A DNA stretch of 64,000 bases from Streptomyces luomodiensis (GCF_031679605.1 NZ_CP117522.1:7564001-7628000); one strand, 5' to 3'. Positions 25,027 through 35,583 are shown, counted from the first letter of the stretch. A program made the numbers and translations. Notes: generated by a model from the letters alone, not told the origin.

Positions 25027-25140
25027 TCGACGGCAATTCCGGCGCAAGTTCTTCCCACCCCCGACAACCGCTGCTACGTTCCCCGTGAAAGCCCGGCAGC
25101 GGGGCTCCAGGGATGCCGATATGACGGCGGGAGGGGCGGC

Positions 25141-26331
25141 GTGAGGCGCATGACGGCACGACCGGCCAACGCGCATCAGGCGCGACTGCTTCGCCTGCTG
25201 CGCGACGGCGGCCCCAACTCCCGTGCTCAGCTGGGCGATCAGATCGACCTCTCGCGTTCGAAGCTCGCCGTGGAGATCGACCGGCTGCTGGAGACCGGGC
25301 TGGTGATCGCGGACGGGCTCGCCGCCTCGCGCGGCGGCCGGCGCTCGCACAACATCCGGCTCGCGCCCGGTCTGCGGCTGCTCGGCGTGGACATCGGCGC
25401 CACCTCCGTGGATGTTGCCGTGACCAACGCGGAACTGGAGATTCTCGGCCACCTCACCCAGCCCATGGATGTGCGCGAGGGACCCGTCGCGGTCTTCGAG
25501 CAGGTGCTGGACATGGCCGCGAAGCTCCGGGCCTCCGGGGTGGCCGAGGGGTTCGACGGGGCGGGCATAGGAGTGCCCGGCCCCGTGCGGTTCCCCGAGG
25601 GCGTGCCCGTGGCGCCGCCGATCATGCCGGGGTGGGACGGCTTCCCGGTACGGGAGGCGCTCAGCCAGGAACTGGGCTGCCCGGTCATGGTCGACAACGA
25701 TGTGAACCTCATGGCGATGGGGGAGCAGCACGCGGGCGTCGCCCGTTCCGCCAAGGACTTTCTCTGCGTGAAGATCGGCACCGGTATCGGCTGCGGGATC
25801 GTCGTCGGCGGTGAGGTCTACCGCGGTACGACGGGCAGTGCCGGCGACATCGGCCACATCCAGGCCGAACCCGACGGCCGCCCCTGCGCCTGCGGCAACC
25901 GCGGCTGCCTGGAGGCGTACTTCGGCGGCGCGGCGCTGGCCCGCGACGCCGAGGCGGCCGCCCGCGACGGCCGGTCCGCCGAACTCGCCGCCCGGCTGGA
26001 GGCCGCGGGGAGCCTCGCCGCCACGGACGTCGCCGCCGCGGCGTCCGCGGGCGACGCGACCGCGCTCGACCTCATCAGGGCGGGCGGCACCCGTACGGGC
26101 CAGGTCATCGCCGGGCTCGTCAGCTTCTTCAACCCCGGTCTGGTGGTCATCGGCGGCGGTGTCACCGGGCTCGGCCATACGCTGCTCGCCGCCATACGGA
26201 CCCAGGTCTACCGCCAGTCCCTGCCCCTGGCCACCGGCAACCTCCCCATCGTGCTGGGCGAACTCGGCCCGGCCGCCGGGGTCACCGGCGCGGCCCGCCT
26301 GATCAGCGACCACCTCTTCTCCCCGGCCTGA
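25141..26331 (+). CDS. ROK-family transcriptional regulator
   Basis: A 396-residue repressor of the NagC/XylR type. Residues 5-65 are a winged HTH (HQARLLRLLRDGGPNSRAQL; SRSKLAVEIDRLLETGLV). The ROK domain follows: LLGVDIGATSVDVAVT (phosphate 1), GIGVPGPV, VDNDVNLMAMGE, the zinc motif CACGNRGCLEAYFGG, and GLVVIGGGVTGLG. The sugar-binding Glu/His pair (GDIGHIQ) is present, so it should sense a sugar. Start GTG 25141 after GGGAGGGG, with an in-frame ATG at 25150. It immediately precedes the sugar ABC transporter operon and is its likely regulator. Confidence 0.9.
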   Translation: MRRMTARPANAHQARLLRLLRDGGPNSRAQLGDQIDLSRSKLAVEIDRLLETGLVIADGLAASRGGRRSHNIRLAPGLRLLGVDIGATSVDVAVTNAELEILGHLTQPMDVREGPVAVFEQVLDMAAKLRASGVAEGFDGAGIGVPGPVRFPEGVPVAPPIMPGWDGFPVREALSQELGCPVMVDNDVNLMAMGEQHAGVARSAKDFLCVKIGTGIGCGIVVGGEVYRGTTGSAGDIGHIQAEPDGRPCACGNRGCLEAYFGGAALARDAEAAARDGRSAELAARLEAAGSLAATDVAAAASAGDATALDLIRAGGTRTGQVIAGLVSFFNPGLVVIGGGVTGLGHTLLAAIRTQVYRQSLPLATGNLPIVLGELGPAAGVTGAARLISDHLFSPA

Positions 26332-26394
26332 CGGCCCGCTCCGCCCGCTCCCCGTCCGGCCACGGCCGTCCGGCCCCGTCCGGCGGCTCGCAAC

Positions 26395-26640
26395 TCCGGC
26401 ACAGCGCACCAGCACGGCAGCAACACCACAACAGCACCACGGCAGCACGGCATCCGCACCGCCCCTCGGCGCACGCCACGCCGGGGCACGAGCCGCACCA
26501 CCGGCGCACCATCGCGCCGCACCACTGAGCCGCACCACCGGCACCACTGAGCCGCACCACCGCGCCGCATCACCGCGCCGCGCCGTACCCCGTCGCGCCC
26601 CGCACCGCTCCACCGCGCCGCGCCGTACTCCGCCACGCGA
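26395..26640. repeat. C-rich degenerate repeat tract (GCCGCACCACCG-like units)
   Basis: Between the ROK stop and the ABC transporter start. Units such as CACTGAGCCGCACCACCG and CACCGCGCCGC recur many times with extreme C-over-G bias on the plus strand. No gene or promoter motif that I can defend; the transporter promoter must lie in or near it. Confidence 0.75.
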
Positions 26641-26716
26641 GCGAACGCGAATGTGCGACCGACCCGCCCACCGCATCGAGCGACAGCGCACGTGCGAACC
26701 GCCGAGGAGGCCCGCC

Positions 26717-28246
26717 ATGGCACCGGCACCACCCGACCCGCGCCCGCTCCTCACCCTGTCCGCGATCACCAAGTCCTTCCCCGGGGTCCGCGCCCTCGAC
26801 GGCGTCGACCTCGATGTCGAAGCGGGTGAGGTGCACTGTCTGCTCGGCCAGAACGGCGCGGGCAAGTCCACGCTCATCAAGGTGGTGGCCGGGGCGCATC
26901 AGCCCGACGGCGGCGAGATCCGCTGGCAGGGCGCGCCGGTCACCCTCAAGTCGCCCGTCGCCGCCATGCGGCTGGGCATCGCCACCATCTACCAGGAACT
27001 GGACCTGGTGGAGGGGCTGTCCGTCGCGGAGAACGTCTTCCTCGGCCATGAGGTGGCCACCGCCGGTTTCGTCCGCTCCCGCGCCGCCCGCACCGCCACC
27101 GCCGCCCTCCTCACCCGGCTCGGCCACCCCGAGATCGACCCGGGCCGGCTGGTCGGGGAGCTCTCCGCGGCCGGGCAGCAGATCGTCTCCATGGCCCGCG
27201 CGCTCTCCCACGACGTCCGGCTGATCGTGATGGACGAGCCGTCCGCGGCCCTCGACCCCGACGAGGTCGACAACCTCTTCCGCATCGTCGGCGATCTCAC
27301 CGCCGCCGGGGTCGCCGTCGTCTACATCTCGCACCGGCTGGAGGAGATCCGCCGGATCGGCGACCGCGTCACCGTGCTCAAGGACGGCCGCGCCGCCGCC
27401 CGCGGGCTGCCCGCCCGCACCACCCCCACCCGCGAGATCGTGGCCCTGATGACGGGCCGGGACGTGGAGTACGCGTTCCCGCGCCGCACCACGGCCGCTC
27501 CGGCGCCCACCGCCGAACCCGTGCTGCGGCTGGAACACCTCGCCAGGGAAGGGGAGTTCGAGCCGATCGACCTCGACCTCGCACCCGGTGAGATCGTCGG
27601 GCTCGCCGGACTCGTCGGCTCCGGGCGGTCGGAGATCCTGGAGACCGTCTACGGCGCCCGCCGCCCCACCTCGGGCCGGGTCTTCGTCGGCGGCCGCCCG
27701 CTGCGCCCCGGCAGCGTGACCGCCGCCGTGCGCGCCGGGCTCGGTCTGGCCCCCGAGGAGCGCAAGGCGCAGGCGCTGCTGATGCTGGAGTCCGTCACCC
27801 GCAATGTCTCGGTCTCCTCCCTGCCCCGCTTCTCCCGCGCGGGCTGGGTGGACCGCGGCGCGGAGCGGGCGGCGGCCCGCCGGTGCGTGCGGGAGCTGTC
27901 GCTGCACCCCGACGACCCCGAGCGGCCGGTGCGCACCCTGTCCGGCGGCAATCAGCAGAAGGCCGTGCTGGCCCGCTGGCTGCTGCGCGGCTGCCGGGTG
28001 CTGCTGCTGGACGAGCCGACGCGCGGGGTGGACGTCGGGGCCCGCGCCGAGCTGTACGCCGTGATCCGCCGGCTCGCCGACGACGGCATGGCCGTCCTGC
28101 TCGTCTCCAGCGAACTGCCCGAAGTCCTGGGCCTCGCCGACCGGGTGCTGGTGCTCCGCGAGGGCCGCGTGGTGCATACGGCGCCCGCGCGGGAGCTGGA
28201 CGAGCACCGCGTCCTCGATCTCGTCATGGAAGGGAGCCCGTCGTGA
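26717..28246 (+). CDS. sugar ABC importer ATP-binding protein (two ATPase domains, RbsA/XylG type)
   Basis: Energises uptake of a sugar or polyol (CUT2 family); 509 residues with two fused nucleotide-binding domains. First domain: Walker A GQNGAGKST, signature LSAAGQQ, Walker B LIVMDEPSAAL. Second domain: degenerate Walker A GLVGSGRSEI, signature LSGGNQQ, Walker B VLLLDEPTRGVD. The degenerate second P-loop is normal for the family. I chose the ATG at 26717 after GGAGG; it gives the usual opening LLTLSAITKSFPGV. It overlaps the permease start by four bases (GTGA). Confidence 0.93.
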   Translation: MAPAPPDPRPLLTLSAITKSFPGVRALDGVDLDVEAGEVHCLLGQNGAGKSTLIKVVAGAHQPDGGEIRWQGAPVTLKSPVAAMRLGIATIYQELDLVEGLSVAENVFLGHEVATAGFVRSRAARTATAALLTRLGHPEIDPGRLVGELSAAGQQIVSMARALSHDVRLIVMDEPSAALDPDEVDNLFRIVGDLTAAGVAVVYISHRLEEIRRIGDRVTVLKDGRAAARGLPARTTPTREIVALMTGRDVEYAFPRRTTAAPAPTAEPVLRLEHLAREGEFEPIDLDLAPGEIVGLAGLVGSGRSEILETVYGARRPTSGRVFVGGRPLRPGSVTAAVRAGLGLAPEERKAQALLMLESVTRNVSVSSLPRFSRAGWVDRGAERAAARRCVRELSLHPDDPERPVRTLSGGNQQKAVLARWLLRGCRVLLLDEPTRGVDVGARAELYAVIRRLADDGMAVLLVSSELPEVLGLADRVLVLREGRVVHTAPARELDEHRVLDLVMEGSPS

Positions 28247-29319
28247 ATTCACCCGGGAGCAGGCCGGCGGCCGGCACCCCGGCCGACCCCGCACCGGTGC
28301 CGGGAGCGGGCGCCACGCTGACGGCCGGTCCGGCCGGCGGACCGCCGGCCGGCCGTGCCGGCGCCGACCCCCTGGGCCGGCTGCGGCGCCTGGCCGATCT
28401 GCGCAACCTCTCCCTCGTCGGGGTGCTGGCGGTGCTGATCGCCGTCGGCGGCTTCACCAAGCCCGATGAGTTCCTGAGCACCGACAACCTCCAGCTCGTG
28501 CTCACCCAGGCGTCCGTCATCGGCGTCGTCACCGTCGGCGTCACCTTCGTCATCACCAGCGGCGGCATCGATCTGTCGGTCGGCGCGATGGTCGCCCTCG
28601 CCTCCGTATGGGCCACCACCGTGGCCACGCAGGACTACGGACTCGGCGGCATCCTGCTGTGCGCGGTCCTGGTGGGGCTCGGCTGCGGACTGGTCAACGG
28701 GGTGCTCATCGCGTACGGCGGGATGGTCCCGTTCATCGCCACCCTGGCGATGCTGGCCTCGGCCCGTGGTCTGGCCCTGCAGATCAGCGACGGCAGGACC
28801 CAGGTCGTCACCGTCGACCCGGTCCTGGACCTCGGGCTCCCGGACGCCTACGTCCTCGGCATCCCCCCGCTGGTGCTCATCTTCGCGGCCGTCACGGTCC
28901 TGGGCTGGCTGGTGCTGAACCGGACGACCTTCGGCCGCCGCACCGTCGCCATCGGCGGCAACGCGGAGGCGGCCCGGCTCGCGGGCATCGACGTCAGACG
29001 GCAGCGGCTGATGCTGTATCTGCTCTCCGGGCTGTGCTGCGGTGTCGCCGCCTTCATGCTGATCGTCCTCACCGGCTCCGGCCAGAACACCAACGGCAAC
29101 CTCTACGAACTCGACGCCATCGCCGCCGCGATCATCGGCGGCACGCTGCTCAGCGGCGGCCGGGGCACCATCACCGGCTCGGTCCTCGGCGTCCTCGTCT
29201 TCACCACCATCACCAATCTGTTCGCCCTGAACAACCTCCAGAGCGATGTCCAGCAGATCGCCAAGGGCGCGATCATCGTCGCCGCCGTCCTGGTACAGAA
29301 GGGTCGTTCGACGCCATGA
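28243..29319 (+). CDS. sugar ABC importer permease (RbsC/XylH type)
   Basis: Transmembrane channel of the CUT2 importer, 358 residues. After a Pro/Ala/Gly-rich N-terminal tail of about 50 residues come eight to ten hydrophobic helices with the family motifs TFVITSGGIDLSVGAMVALA, NGVLIAYGGMVPFIATLAM and the coupling-helix segment AIGGNAEAARLAGIDV; the end is GTLLSGGRGTITGSVLGV. GTG start coupled to the ATPase stop and its own stop overlaps the binding-protein start. Confidence 0.92.
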   Translation: MNSPGSRPAAGTPADPAPVPGAGATLTAGPAGGPPAGRAGADPLGRLRRLADLRNLSLVGVLAVLIAVGGFTKPDEFLSTDNLQLVLTQASVIGVVTVGVTFVITSGGIDLSVGAMVALASVWATTVATQDYGLGGILLCAVLVGLGCGLVNGVLIAYGGMVPFIATLAMLASARGLALQISDGRTQVVTVDPVLDLGLPDAYVLGIPPLVLIFAAVTVLGWLVLNRTTFGRRTVAIGGNAEAARLAGIDVRRQRLMLYLLSGLCCGVAAFMLIVLTGSGQNTNGNLYELDAIAAAIIGGTLLSGGRGTITGSVLGVLVFTTITNLFALNNLQSDVQQIAKGAIIVAAVLVQKGRSTP

Positions 29320-30380
29320 GGTACGTCATGAGGGACGCCAAGAGCTCCGCCACCAGTCGCAGAAACCTGCTGCTGGGCACCGCCGCGGCGGGCGCGCTGT
29401 TCGCCGCCGGGTGCACCAGCAACGAGAACAACGACAGCGACGGGAGCAGCAAGCCGGCCGCCAACACCTCCGACGACAAGCCCGGTAAGGAGGTCACCAT
29501 CGGCTTCGCCGGGCCGCAGGCCGACCACGGCTGGCTCAACGCCATCAACGAGCAGGCCAAGCGGCGCGCCAAGGAGTACCAGGACGTCACGCTGGAGGCC
29601 ACCGAGGGCTCCAACGACACCGCCCAGCAGATCGGCCAGATCGAGACCCTCATCAACAAGAAGGTCGACGTCCTGGTCATCCTGCCCGCCGACGGCAAGG
29701 CGCTGACCCAGGTCGGGCTCAAGGCGATGCGGGCGGGCATCCCGGTGGTCAACCTCGACCGCGTCTTCGCCTCCCCGCAGGCGTACCGCTGCTGGATCGG
29801 CGGCGACAACTACGGCATGGGCCTCAACGCCGGGCACTACATCGGCGAGCAGCTCAAGGACAAGAAGAACGCCAAGGTCCTCGAGCTGGCCGGGATCGAC
29901 AACCTGGAGCTGACCCGGCAGCGCACGAAGGGCTTCGACGACGCCCTGAAGAACTACCCCAACATCGAGAAGGTCGGCCGCCAGGCCGCGGAGTTCACCG
30001 TCGAGTCGGGCCAGGCGAAGATGGCCCAGCTGCTCCAGGCCCACTCGGGCTTCGACGCCCTGTGGAACCACGACGACGACCAGGGCGTCGGCGCGGAGCG
30101 CGCCATCAAGCAGGCCGGGCGGGACGACTTCCTCATGGTCGGCGGCGCGGGCGCCAAGCACGCCATGGACGCCATCAAGGCCGACAACACCGTGCTGAAG
30201 GCCACCGTGCTCTACCCGCCGACCATGGCCGCCTCCGCCATCGACCTCGCCCGCGCGCTCGGCCAGGGCAAGGGCGTCGGCGGTCTCGCGGAGCTGGAGA
30301 TCCCGGCCTCCCTCACCCTCTACTCCGCCGTCGTCACCAAGGACAACGTGGACCAGTACCTCCCCACGGGATTCAGCTGA
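29316..30380 (+). CDS. sugar ABC importer substrate-binding lipoprotein
   Basis: Captures the sugar outside the membrane; 354 residues, periplasmic-binding-protein type I fold (ribose/galactose group). The N-terminus has a Tat-like SRRNLLLG followed by a lipobox ending in AAGC, with Cys33 as the lipidated residue. Then an Asn/Asp/Ser-rich tether and the binding fold (VTIGFAGPQADHGWLNAI; DVLVILPADGKAL; GIPVVNLDRVF; FDALWNHDDDQGVGA). The ATG at 29316 overlaps the permease stop; an in-frame ATG at 29328 after GAGG is equally possible. Confidence 0.92.
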   Translation: MRYVMRDAKSSATSRRNLLLGTAAAGALFAAGCTSNENNDSDGSSKPAANTSDDKPGKEVTIGFAGPQADHGWLNAINEQAKRRAKEYQDVTLEATEGSNDTAQQIGQIETLINKKVDVLVILPADGKALTQVGLKAMRAGIPVVNLDRVFASPQAYRCWIGGDNYGMGLNAGHYIGEQLKDKKNAKVLELAGIDNLELTRQRTKGFDDALKNYPNIEKVGRQAAEFTVESGQAKMAQLLQAHSGFDALWNHDDDQGVGAERAIKQAGRDDFLMVGGAGAKHAMDAIKADNTVLKATVLYPPTMAASAIDLARALGQGKGVGGLAELEIPASLTLYSAVVTKDNVDQYLPTGFS

Positions 30381-30440
30381 GCCCCGCACGGGCCCGGACC
30401 CCCCACTTCGCGTCGGTTTGCGATCGTCAGAAGGAGTCCC

Positions 30441-31631
30441 ATGGAAAGTCCTGAAGCCTCAACGCTCGGCGTCGGCATGGTCGGCTACGCCTTCATGGGC
30501 GCCGCCCACTCCCAGGGCTGGCGCACCGTCGGCCGGGTCTTCGACCTGCCCGCCCGACCCGTGATGTCCGCCGTCTGCGGGCGCGACGCGGACGCCGTAC
30601 GGGCCGCCGCGGAGCGGCACGGCTGGGCCGCCGCCGAAACCGACTGGCGGTCGCTGATCGCCCGGGACGATGTGCAGCTGGTCGATGTGTGCACCCCCGG
30701 CGACAGCCATGCCGAGATCGCCATCGCGGCCCTGGAGGCGGGCAAGCATGTGCTGTGCGAGAAGCCGCTGGCCAATTCCGTCGCCGAGGCGGAGGCCATG
30801 GTGGAGGCGGCGCGACGGGCCCGGGAGCGCGGACAGGTGGCGATGGTGGGCTTCAACTACCGCCGCGCGCCCGCCATCGCCCATGCCCGCACGATGGTGG
30901 CGGAGGGCCGGATCGGGGTGCTGCGGCACGTACGGGTCAGCTATCTCCAGGACTGGATCGTCGACCCGGAGTATCCCCTGGTGTGGCGGTTGCGGCGGGA
31001 GTACGCGGGCTCCGGCGCGCTCGGCGACCTGGGCTCGCACATCGTCGACCTCGCGCAGTACCTGGCGGGGGAGCGGCTGATCGGCGTCTCGGCGCTGACC
31101 GAGACGTTCGTACGGGAGCGGCCGCTGCCCGCCGGGGCGGTGGCGGGGCTCGGCGGCTCCGGGTCGGGCGGGGTGGCGCGCGGACCGGTCACGGTCGATG
31201 ACGCGGCGCTGTTCACCGGCCGGTTCGGCTCGGGGGCGGTGGCGTCGTTCGAGGCCAGCCGCTTCGCCGCGGGCCGTAAGAACTCGCTCAGGATCGAGCT
31301 CAACGGCGATCGCGGGTCGCTCGCCTTCGATCTGGAACGGCTCAATGAGCTGTCGTTCCATGACCATACCGAGCCCGCGACCGACTCCGGGTTCCGCCGC
31401 ATCCTGGTCACCGAACCCGACCACCCCTACCTCGAGGGGTGGTGGCCGCCGGGCCACGCCCTCGGCTACGAGCACACCTTCGTCCACCAGGCGCGGGACA
31501 TGGTGCTCGCGATCGCCGGGGGGACCGGCCCCGAGCCCTCCTTCGAGGACGGGCTCCAGGTGCAGCGGGTGCTCGCCGCCGTCGAGGACAGTGCGGAGAA
31601 GAACTGCGTCTACACCCCCGTGTCCGCCTGA
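30441..31631 (+). CDS. Gfo/Idh/MocA-family oxidoreductase
   Basis: NAD(P)-dependent sugar or inositol dehydrogenase, 396 residues. Rossmann fold at the start ([18 protein letters not shown]), the family motif CEKPLANS (about residue 110) with its catalytic-site Lys, [17 protein letters not shown], and [17 protein letters not shown] with the conserved Asp and His. AAGGAG precedes the ATG. It follows the sugar importer by 60 bases and precedes a TIM-barrel isomerase by 13, which fits a catabolic unit that oxidises the imported sugar to a keto-sugar. Substrate not defined. Confidence 0.9.
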   Translation: MESPEASTLGVGMVGYAFMGAAHSQGWRTVGRVFDLPARPVMSAVCGRDADAVRAAAERHGWAAAETDWRSLIARDDVQLVDVCTPGDSHAEIAIAALEAGKHVLCEKPLANSVAEAEAMVEAARRARERGQVAMVGFNYRRAPAIAHARTMVAEGRIGVLRHVRVSYLQDWIVDPEYPLVWRLRREYAGSGALGDLGSHIVDLAQYLAGERLIGVSALTETFVRERPLPAGAVAGLGGSGSGGVARGPVTVDDAALFTGRFGSGAVASFEASRFAAGRKNSLRIELNGDRGSLAFDLERLNELSFHDHTEPATDSGFRRILVTEPDHPYLEGWWPPGHALGYEHTFVHQARDMVLAIAGGTGPEPSFEDGLQVQRVLAAVEDSAEKNCVYTPVSA

Positions 31632-31644
31632 GGAGGAGGTCCGC

Positions 31645-32652
31645 ATGCCCAGACCCTTCACGCTCTTCACCGGCCAGTGGGCCGACCTCCCCCTGGAGGA
31701 GGTCTGCCGGCTGGCCCGCGACTTCGGCTACGACGGCCTGGAACTCGCCTGCTGGGGCGACCACTTCGAGGTGGACCGCGCGCTCGGCGAACCCGGCTAC
31801 CTGGACGGGCGGCGCCGGCTGCTGGAGAAGTACGGCCTCACCTGCTGGGCCATCTCCAACCACCTGGTCGGCCAGGCCGTCTGCGACTCCCCCATCGACG
31901 AACGCCACCAGGCCATCGTGCCCGCCCGGATCTGGGGCGACGGCGAGGCGGAGGGCGTCCGGCGGCGGGCCGCCGCGGAGATGGCCGACACGGCCCGCGC
32001 GGCGGCCGCCTTCGGGGTGCGCACCGTCATCGGCTTCACCGGCTCCTCCATCTGGCATCTGGTGGCGATGTTCCCGCCGGTGGTGCCGGGGATGATCGAG
32101 CGGGGCTACGAGGACTTCGCCGAGCGCTGGAACCCGGTCCTGGACGTCTTCGACGCCGAGGGCGTGCGCTTCGCCCACGAGGTGCACCCCAGCGAGATCG
32201 CCTACGACTACTGGACCACCCACCGGGCCCTGGAGGCCGTGGGCCACCGCCCCGCCTTCGGGCTCAACTTCGACCCCAGCCACTTCGTCTGGCAGGACCT
32301 GGACCCCGTCGGCTTCCTGTGGGACTTCCGGGACCGGATCTACCACGTCGACTGCAAGGAGGCCAGGAAGCGGCTGGACGGCCGCAACGGCCGCCTCGGC
32401 TCCCACCTGCCCTGGGGCGACCCCCGCCGGGGCTGGGACTTCGTCTCGGCGGGCCACGGCGATGTGCCATGGGAGGACGTGTTCCGGATGCTGCGCTCGA
32501 TCGGCTACGACGGCCCGGTGTCGGTCGAGTGGGAGGACGCCGGAATGGACCGGCTCACGGGCGCCCCGGAGGCGCTGGCCCGGCTGAAGCGGTTCGACTT
32601 CGACCCGCCGACGGCGTCGTTCGACGCGGCCTTCGGCGGCGGCGAGAAGTAG
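31645..32652 (+). CDS. sugar phosphate isomerase/epimerase family TIM-barrel protein
   Basis: A 335-residue xylose-isomerase-like barrel (AP-endonuclease 2 superfamily). Metal-ligand segments are visible: [37 protein letters not shown], and [13 protein letters not shown] at the end. Related proteins isomerise or epimerise keto-sugars or inosoles, or act on 3-keto-glycosides. ATG with AGGAGGAGG upstream. Last gene of the importer-oxidoreductase operon, followed by a repeat tract. Confidence 0.88.
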   Translation: MPRPFTLFTGQWADLPLEEVCRLARDFGYDGLELACWGDHFEVDRALGEPGYLDGRRRLLEKYGLTCWAISNHLVGQAVCDSPIDERHQAIVPARIWGDGEAEGVRRRAAAEMADTARAAAAFGVRTVIGFTGSSIWHLVAMFPPVVPGMIERGYEDFAERWNPVLDVFDAEGVRFAHEVHPSEIAYDYWTTHRALEAVGHRPAFGLNFDPSHFVWQDLDPVGFLWDFRDRIYHVDCKEARKRLDGRNGRLGSHLPWGDPRRGWDFVSAGHGDVPWEDVFRMLRSIGYDGPVSVEWEDAGMDRLTGAPEALARLKRFDFDPPTASFDAAFGGGEK

Positions 32653-32656
32653 CCCC

Positions 32657-32800
32657 CGGCCGGGCCCGTAAGCGGGCCGGGCCCGTAAGCGGGCCGGGCC
32701 CGTAAGCGGGCCGGACCGTAGGCGGGCCGGATCGTAAGCGCGCCGGACCGTAGGCGACCCGGCCCGTAACCGACCGGGCCGGTAACCGACCCGGCCCGGC
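32657..32800. repeat. tandem repeat of CCGTAAGCGGGCCGGGC-type units
   Basis: Begins a few bases after the isomerase stop: three near-exact 20-bp units followed by four to five decayed ones in which GTAAGC changes to GTAGGC or GTAACC. Each unit is partly self-complementary, so the tract could form successive small hairpins and end transcription. Confidence 0.75.
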
Positions 32801-33073
32801 CGGGCGGTCGAGGAACCCCACAGGCCCCTGGGTGGGGGACGGCACACACCGCGCCCCCACCCGGCTTTGTCCTGCCCGTGGACCAAGAGCCACCCGCTTT
32901 ATGTCAAAGGGGTTTCCGGACCGGACAAACCCCGCTACGGTCCTTGATATGTACCGGTCACCCAGGGACCCCTCTCCCCGGACCGGTCACCCCGGCGCGA
33001 CGGCGCGCGCCTGTGCCAGTCACGGCGGCCTGACGGCCCGCCCGTACACCCCCTCTTTCCACGGAGGATCAGC
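32801..33073. other. leader/promoter region of the secreted sugar dehydrogenase
   Basis: About 270 bases without a gene. It contains GCTTTGTCCTG (32864-32874), matching half of the dyad before the ROK gene, and an AT-richer stretch around 32897-32950 that probably holds the promoter. A GGAGG site precedes the GTG at 33074. Confidence 0.5.
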
Positions 33074-35521
33074 GTGCACAGGAAAAGGCTTCGACTGCGC
33101 GGGCCCCTCGCGCTCGTCACGAGCGGACTGCTCGTCGGCGCGGGGCTCGCGTTCACCGCTCCGCCGGCGGGCGCGGACCAACCCGCCCCGGTAGCGGAGG
33201 AGTTCCAGCAGGTCACCCTCGCCAAGGGGGTGGAGGAGACTGGCGAGCCCATGACGCTCGCCGTACTGCCGGACCGCTCGGTCCTGCACACCTCGCGCGA
33301 CGGCACCCTGTGGCTGACCGACGAGGGCGGCGACACCAAGGTGTCCGGCAAGCTCCCGGTCTACACCCACGACGAGGAGGGGCTCCAGGGCGTCGGCATC
33401 GACCCCGGCTTCAGCGAGAACCGCGCCATCTACCTCTACTACGCGCCCCCGCTCGACACCCCCGCCGGTGACGCCCCCAACGAGGGCACGGCCGCCGACT
33501 TCGCCAAGTTCGACGGCGTCAACCGGCTCTCCCGCTTCACCCTCAACGCCGACGGCACCCTGAACACCGCCAGCGAGAAGAAGGTCCTCGACGTCCCCGC
33601 GTCCCGCGGCATCTGCTGCCACGTGGGCGGGGACATCGACTTCGACGCCGACGGCAACCTGTACCTGTCCACCGGCGACGACAGCAACCCGTTCGCCTCC
33701 GACGGCTTCACCCCCATCGACGAACGGGAGAACCGCAACCCCGCCTACGACGCCAGGCGTTCCGCGGGCAACAGCAACGATCTGCGCGGCAAGATCCTCC
33801 GCATCAAGGTGGCCGACGACGGCTCGTACACCGTCCCGGACGGCAACCTCTTCGCGCCCGGGACCGAGAAGACCCGGCCCGAGATCTACGCGATGGGCTT
33901 CCGCAACCCCTTCCGGATCAGCGTCGACAAGCCCACCGGCACGGTCTACGTCGGTGACTACGGCCCGGACGCGGGCGCCGCCAACCCCGAGCGCGGGCCC
34001 GGCGGCTCGGTGGAGTTCGCCCGGGTGACCAAGCCCGGCAACTACGGCTGGCCGTACTGCATCGCCGACAACAAGCCGTACCGCGACTACGACTTCGCCA
34101 CCGGCACCTCCGGCCCGGCCTTCGACTGCGCCGCGCCCGAGAACACCTCGCGGTACAACACCGGGCTCACCGAGCTGCCGCCCGCCCAGCCCGCCTGGAT
34201 CCCGTACGACAACGACTCCGTGCCCGAGTTCGGCTCCGGCTCCGAGTCGCCCATGGCCGGGCCGGTCTACCGCTATGACGCCTCGCTCGACTCCCCGGTG
34301 AAGTTCCCCGAGAGCTACGACGGGAACTTCTTCGCGGGCGAGTTCGGCCGCCAGTGGATCAAGCGGATCGAGCAGGGCGACGACGGCGCCGTACAGAAGA
34401 TCAACGACTTCCCGTGGAGCGGCACCCAGGTCATGGACTCGGCCTTCGGCCCGGACGGCGCGCTGTACGTGCTCGACTACGGGCTGGGCTACTTCAACGG
34501 GGACGAGCACTCCGCGCTCTACCGCATCGAGAACGCCACCGACGGCCACTCGCCCATCGCCGAGGCGAGCGCCGACCGCACCTCCGGCAAGGCGCCCATG
34601 AAGGTCGCCTTCTCCTCCGCGGGCACCTCCGACGCCGACGGCGACACCCTCAGCTACCACTGGGACTTCGGCGACGGCGTGACCTCCGCCGCCACCAACC
34701 CCACCCACACGTACAAGAAGAACGGCACCTTCACCGCGACGCTCACCGTCAAGGACCCCACCGGCCGCACCGCCGGCGCCAACGTGCACCTGACGGTCGG
34801 CAACACCGCGCCCAAGGTGACGCTGCGACTGCCGGCCGACGGCCAGCTGTTCAGCTTCGGCGACGAGGTTCCGTTCAAGGTCACGGTGACCGACCCGGAG
34901 GACCGGACCATCGACTGCGCCAAGGTCAAGATCACCTACATCCTCGGCCACGACAGCCACGGCCACCCCGTCACCTCGGCAGGCGGCTGCTCCGGCACCA
35001 TCAAGACCAACGCCGACGGTGAGCACGACCCCAACGCCAACATCTTCGGGGTCTTCGACGCCGAGTACACCGACGGCGGCGGGGGCGGCCAGCCCCCGCT
35101 GACCACCCATGACCAGAGCATCGTCCAGCCCAAGCACCGGCAGGCCGAGCACTACGGCGACGGCGAAGGCGTCTCGGTCGTCTCCCACGCCCCGGCCAAC
35201 GGCGGCAAGACGGTCGGCGACATCCACAACGGCGACTGGATCTCCTTCACCCCCTACGTCCTGGGCAACGCCAAGGACTTCACCGCACGGGTCTCCTCGG
35301 CGGGCACGGGCGGCACGCTCGAAATCCGCGCCGGGTCCGCGACCGGACGGCTGCTCGGCACCGTCACCGTCCCGGTGACCGGCGACTGGGAGACCTTCCA
35401 GGACGTCAAGACCACGCTGCGGAACCCCCCGGCCCGCAGCACCACGCTCTGCCTCGTCTTCAAGGGCGGCGAGGGAGCCCTCTTCGACGTGGACGACTTC
35501 ACGATCGGCACCACCGGCTGA
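33074..35521 (+). CDS. secreted glucose/sorbosone dehydrogenase-type beta-propeller with PKD and carbohydrate-binding domains
   Basis: An extracellular protein of 815 residues. Signal peptide 1-35 (KRLRLRGPLALV...GADQ). Propeller about 45-490 of the soluble PQQ glucose dehydrogenase/sorbosone dehydrogenase group: CCHVGGDIDFDADGNLYLST with the catalytic-type His, YAMGFRNPFRI, VEFARVTKPGNYGWPYC. PKD domain about 495-575 (SSAGTSDADGDTLSYHWDFG). A linker and a C-terminal CBM6-like domain follow (KHRQAEHYGDGEG; DIHNGDWISFTPY; FKGGEGALFDVDDF). It would oxidise an extracellular sugar, possibly with PQQ. GTG start with GGAGG. Precedes the ThuA gene by 62 bases. Confidence 0.85.
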   Translation: MHRKRLRLRGPLALVTSGLLVGAGLAFTAPPAGADQPAPVAEEFQQVTLAKGVEETGEPMTLAVLPDRSVLHTSRDGTLWLTDEGGDTKVSGKLPVYTHDEEGLQGVGIDPGFSENRAIYLYYAPPLDTPAGDAPNEGTAADFAKFDGVNRLSRFTLNADGTLNTASEKKVLDVPASRGICCHVGGDIDFDADGNLYLSTGDDSNPFASDGFTPIDERENRNPAYDARRSAGNSNDLRGKILRIKVADDGSYTVPDGNLFAPGTEKTRPEIYAMGFRNPFRISVDKPTGTVYVGDYGPDAGAANPERGPGGSVEFARVTKPGNYGWPYCIADNKPYRDYDFATGTSGPAFDCAAPENTSRYNTGLTELPPAQPAWIPYDNDSVPEFGSGSESPMAGPVYRYDASLDSPVKFPESYDGNFFAGEFGRQWIKRIEQGDDGAVQKINDFPWSGTQVMDSAFGPDGALYVLDYGLGYFNGDEHSALYRIENATDGHSPIAEASADRTSGKAPMKVAFSSAGTSDADGDTLSYHWDFGDGVTSAATNPTHTYKKNGTFTATLTVKDPTGRTAGANVHLTVGNTAPKVTLRLPADGQLFSFGDEVPFKVTVTDPEDRTIDCAKVKITYILGHDSHGHPVTSAGGCSGTIKTNADGEHDPNANIFGVFDAEYTDGGGGGQPPLTTHDQSIVQPKHRQAEHYGDGEGVSVVSHAPANGGKTVGDIHNGDWISFTPYVLGNAKDFTARVSSAGTGGTLEIRAGSATGRLLGTVTVPVTGDWETFQDVKTTLRNPPARSTTLCLVFKGGEGALFDVDDFTIGTTG

Positions 35522-35583
35522 CGACCGGGGCCGGGGGCGGCCGCGCAGGCCGCCCCCGGCCCGGAGGAAGGAGCACGACGGAT

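Noticed and set aside
26395..26640. A gene or riboswitch before the sugar importer
   Set aside because: The C-rich repeats lack codon structure and give no recognisable riboswitch core.
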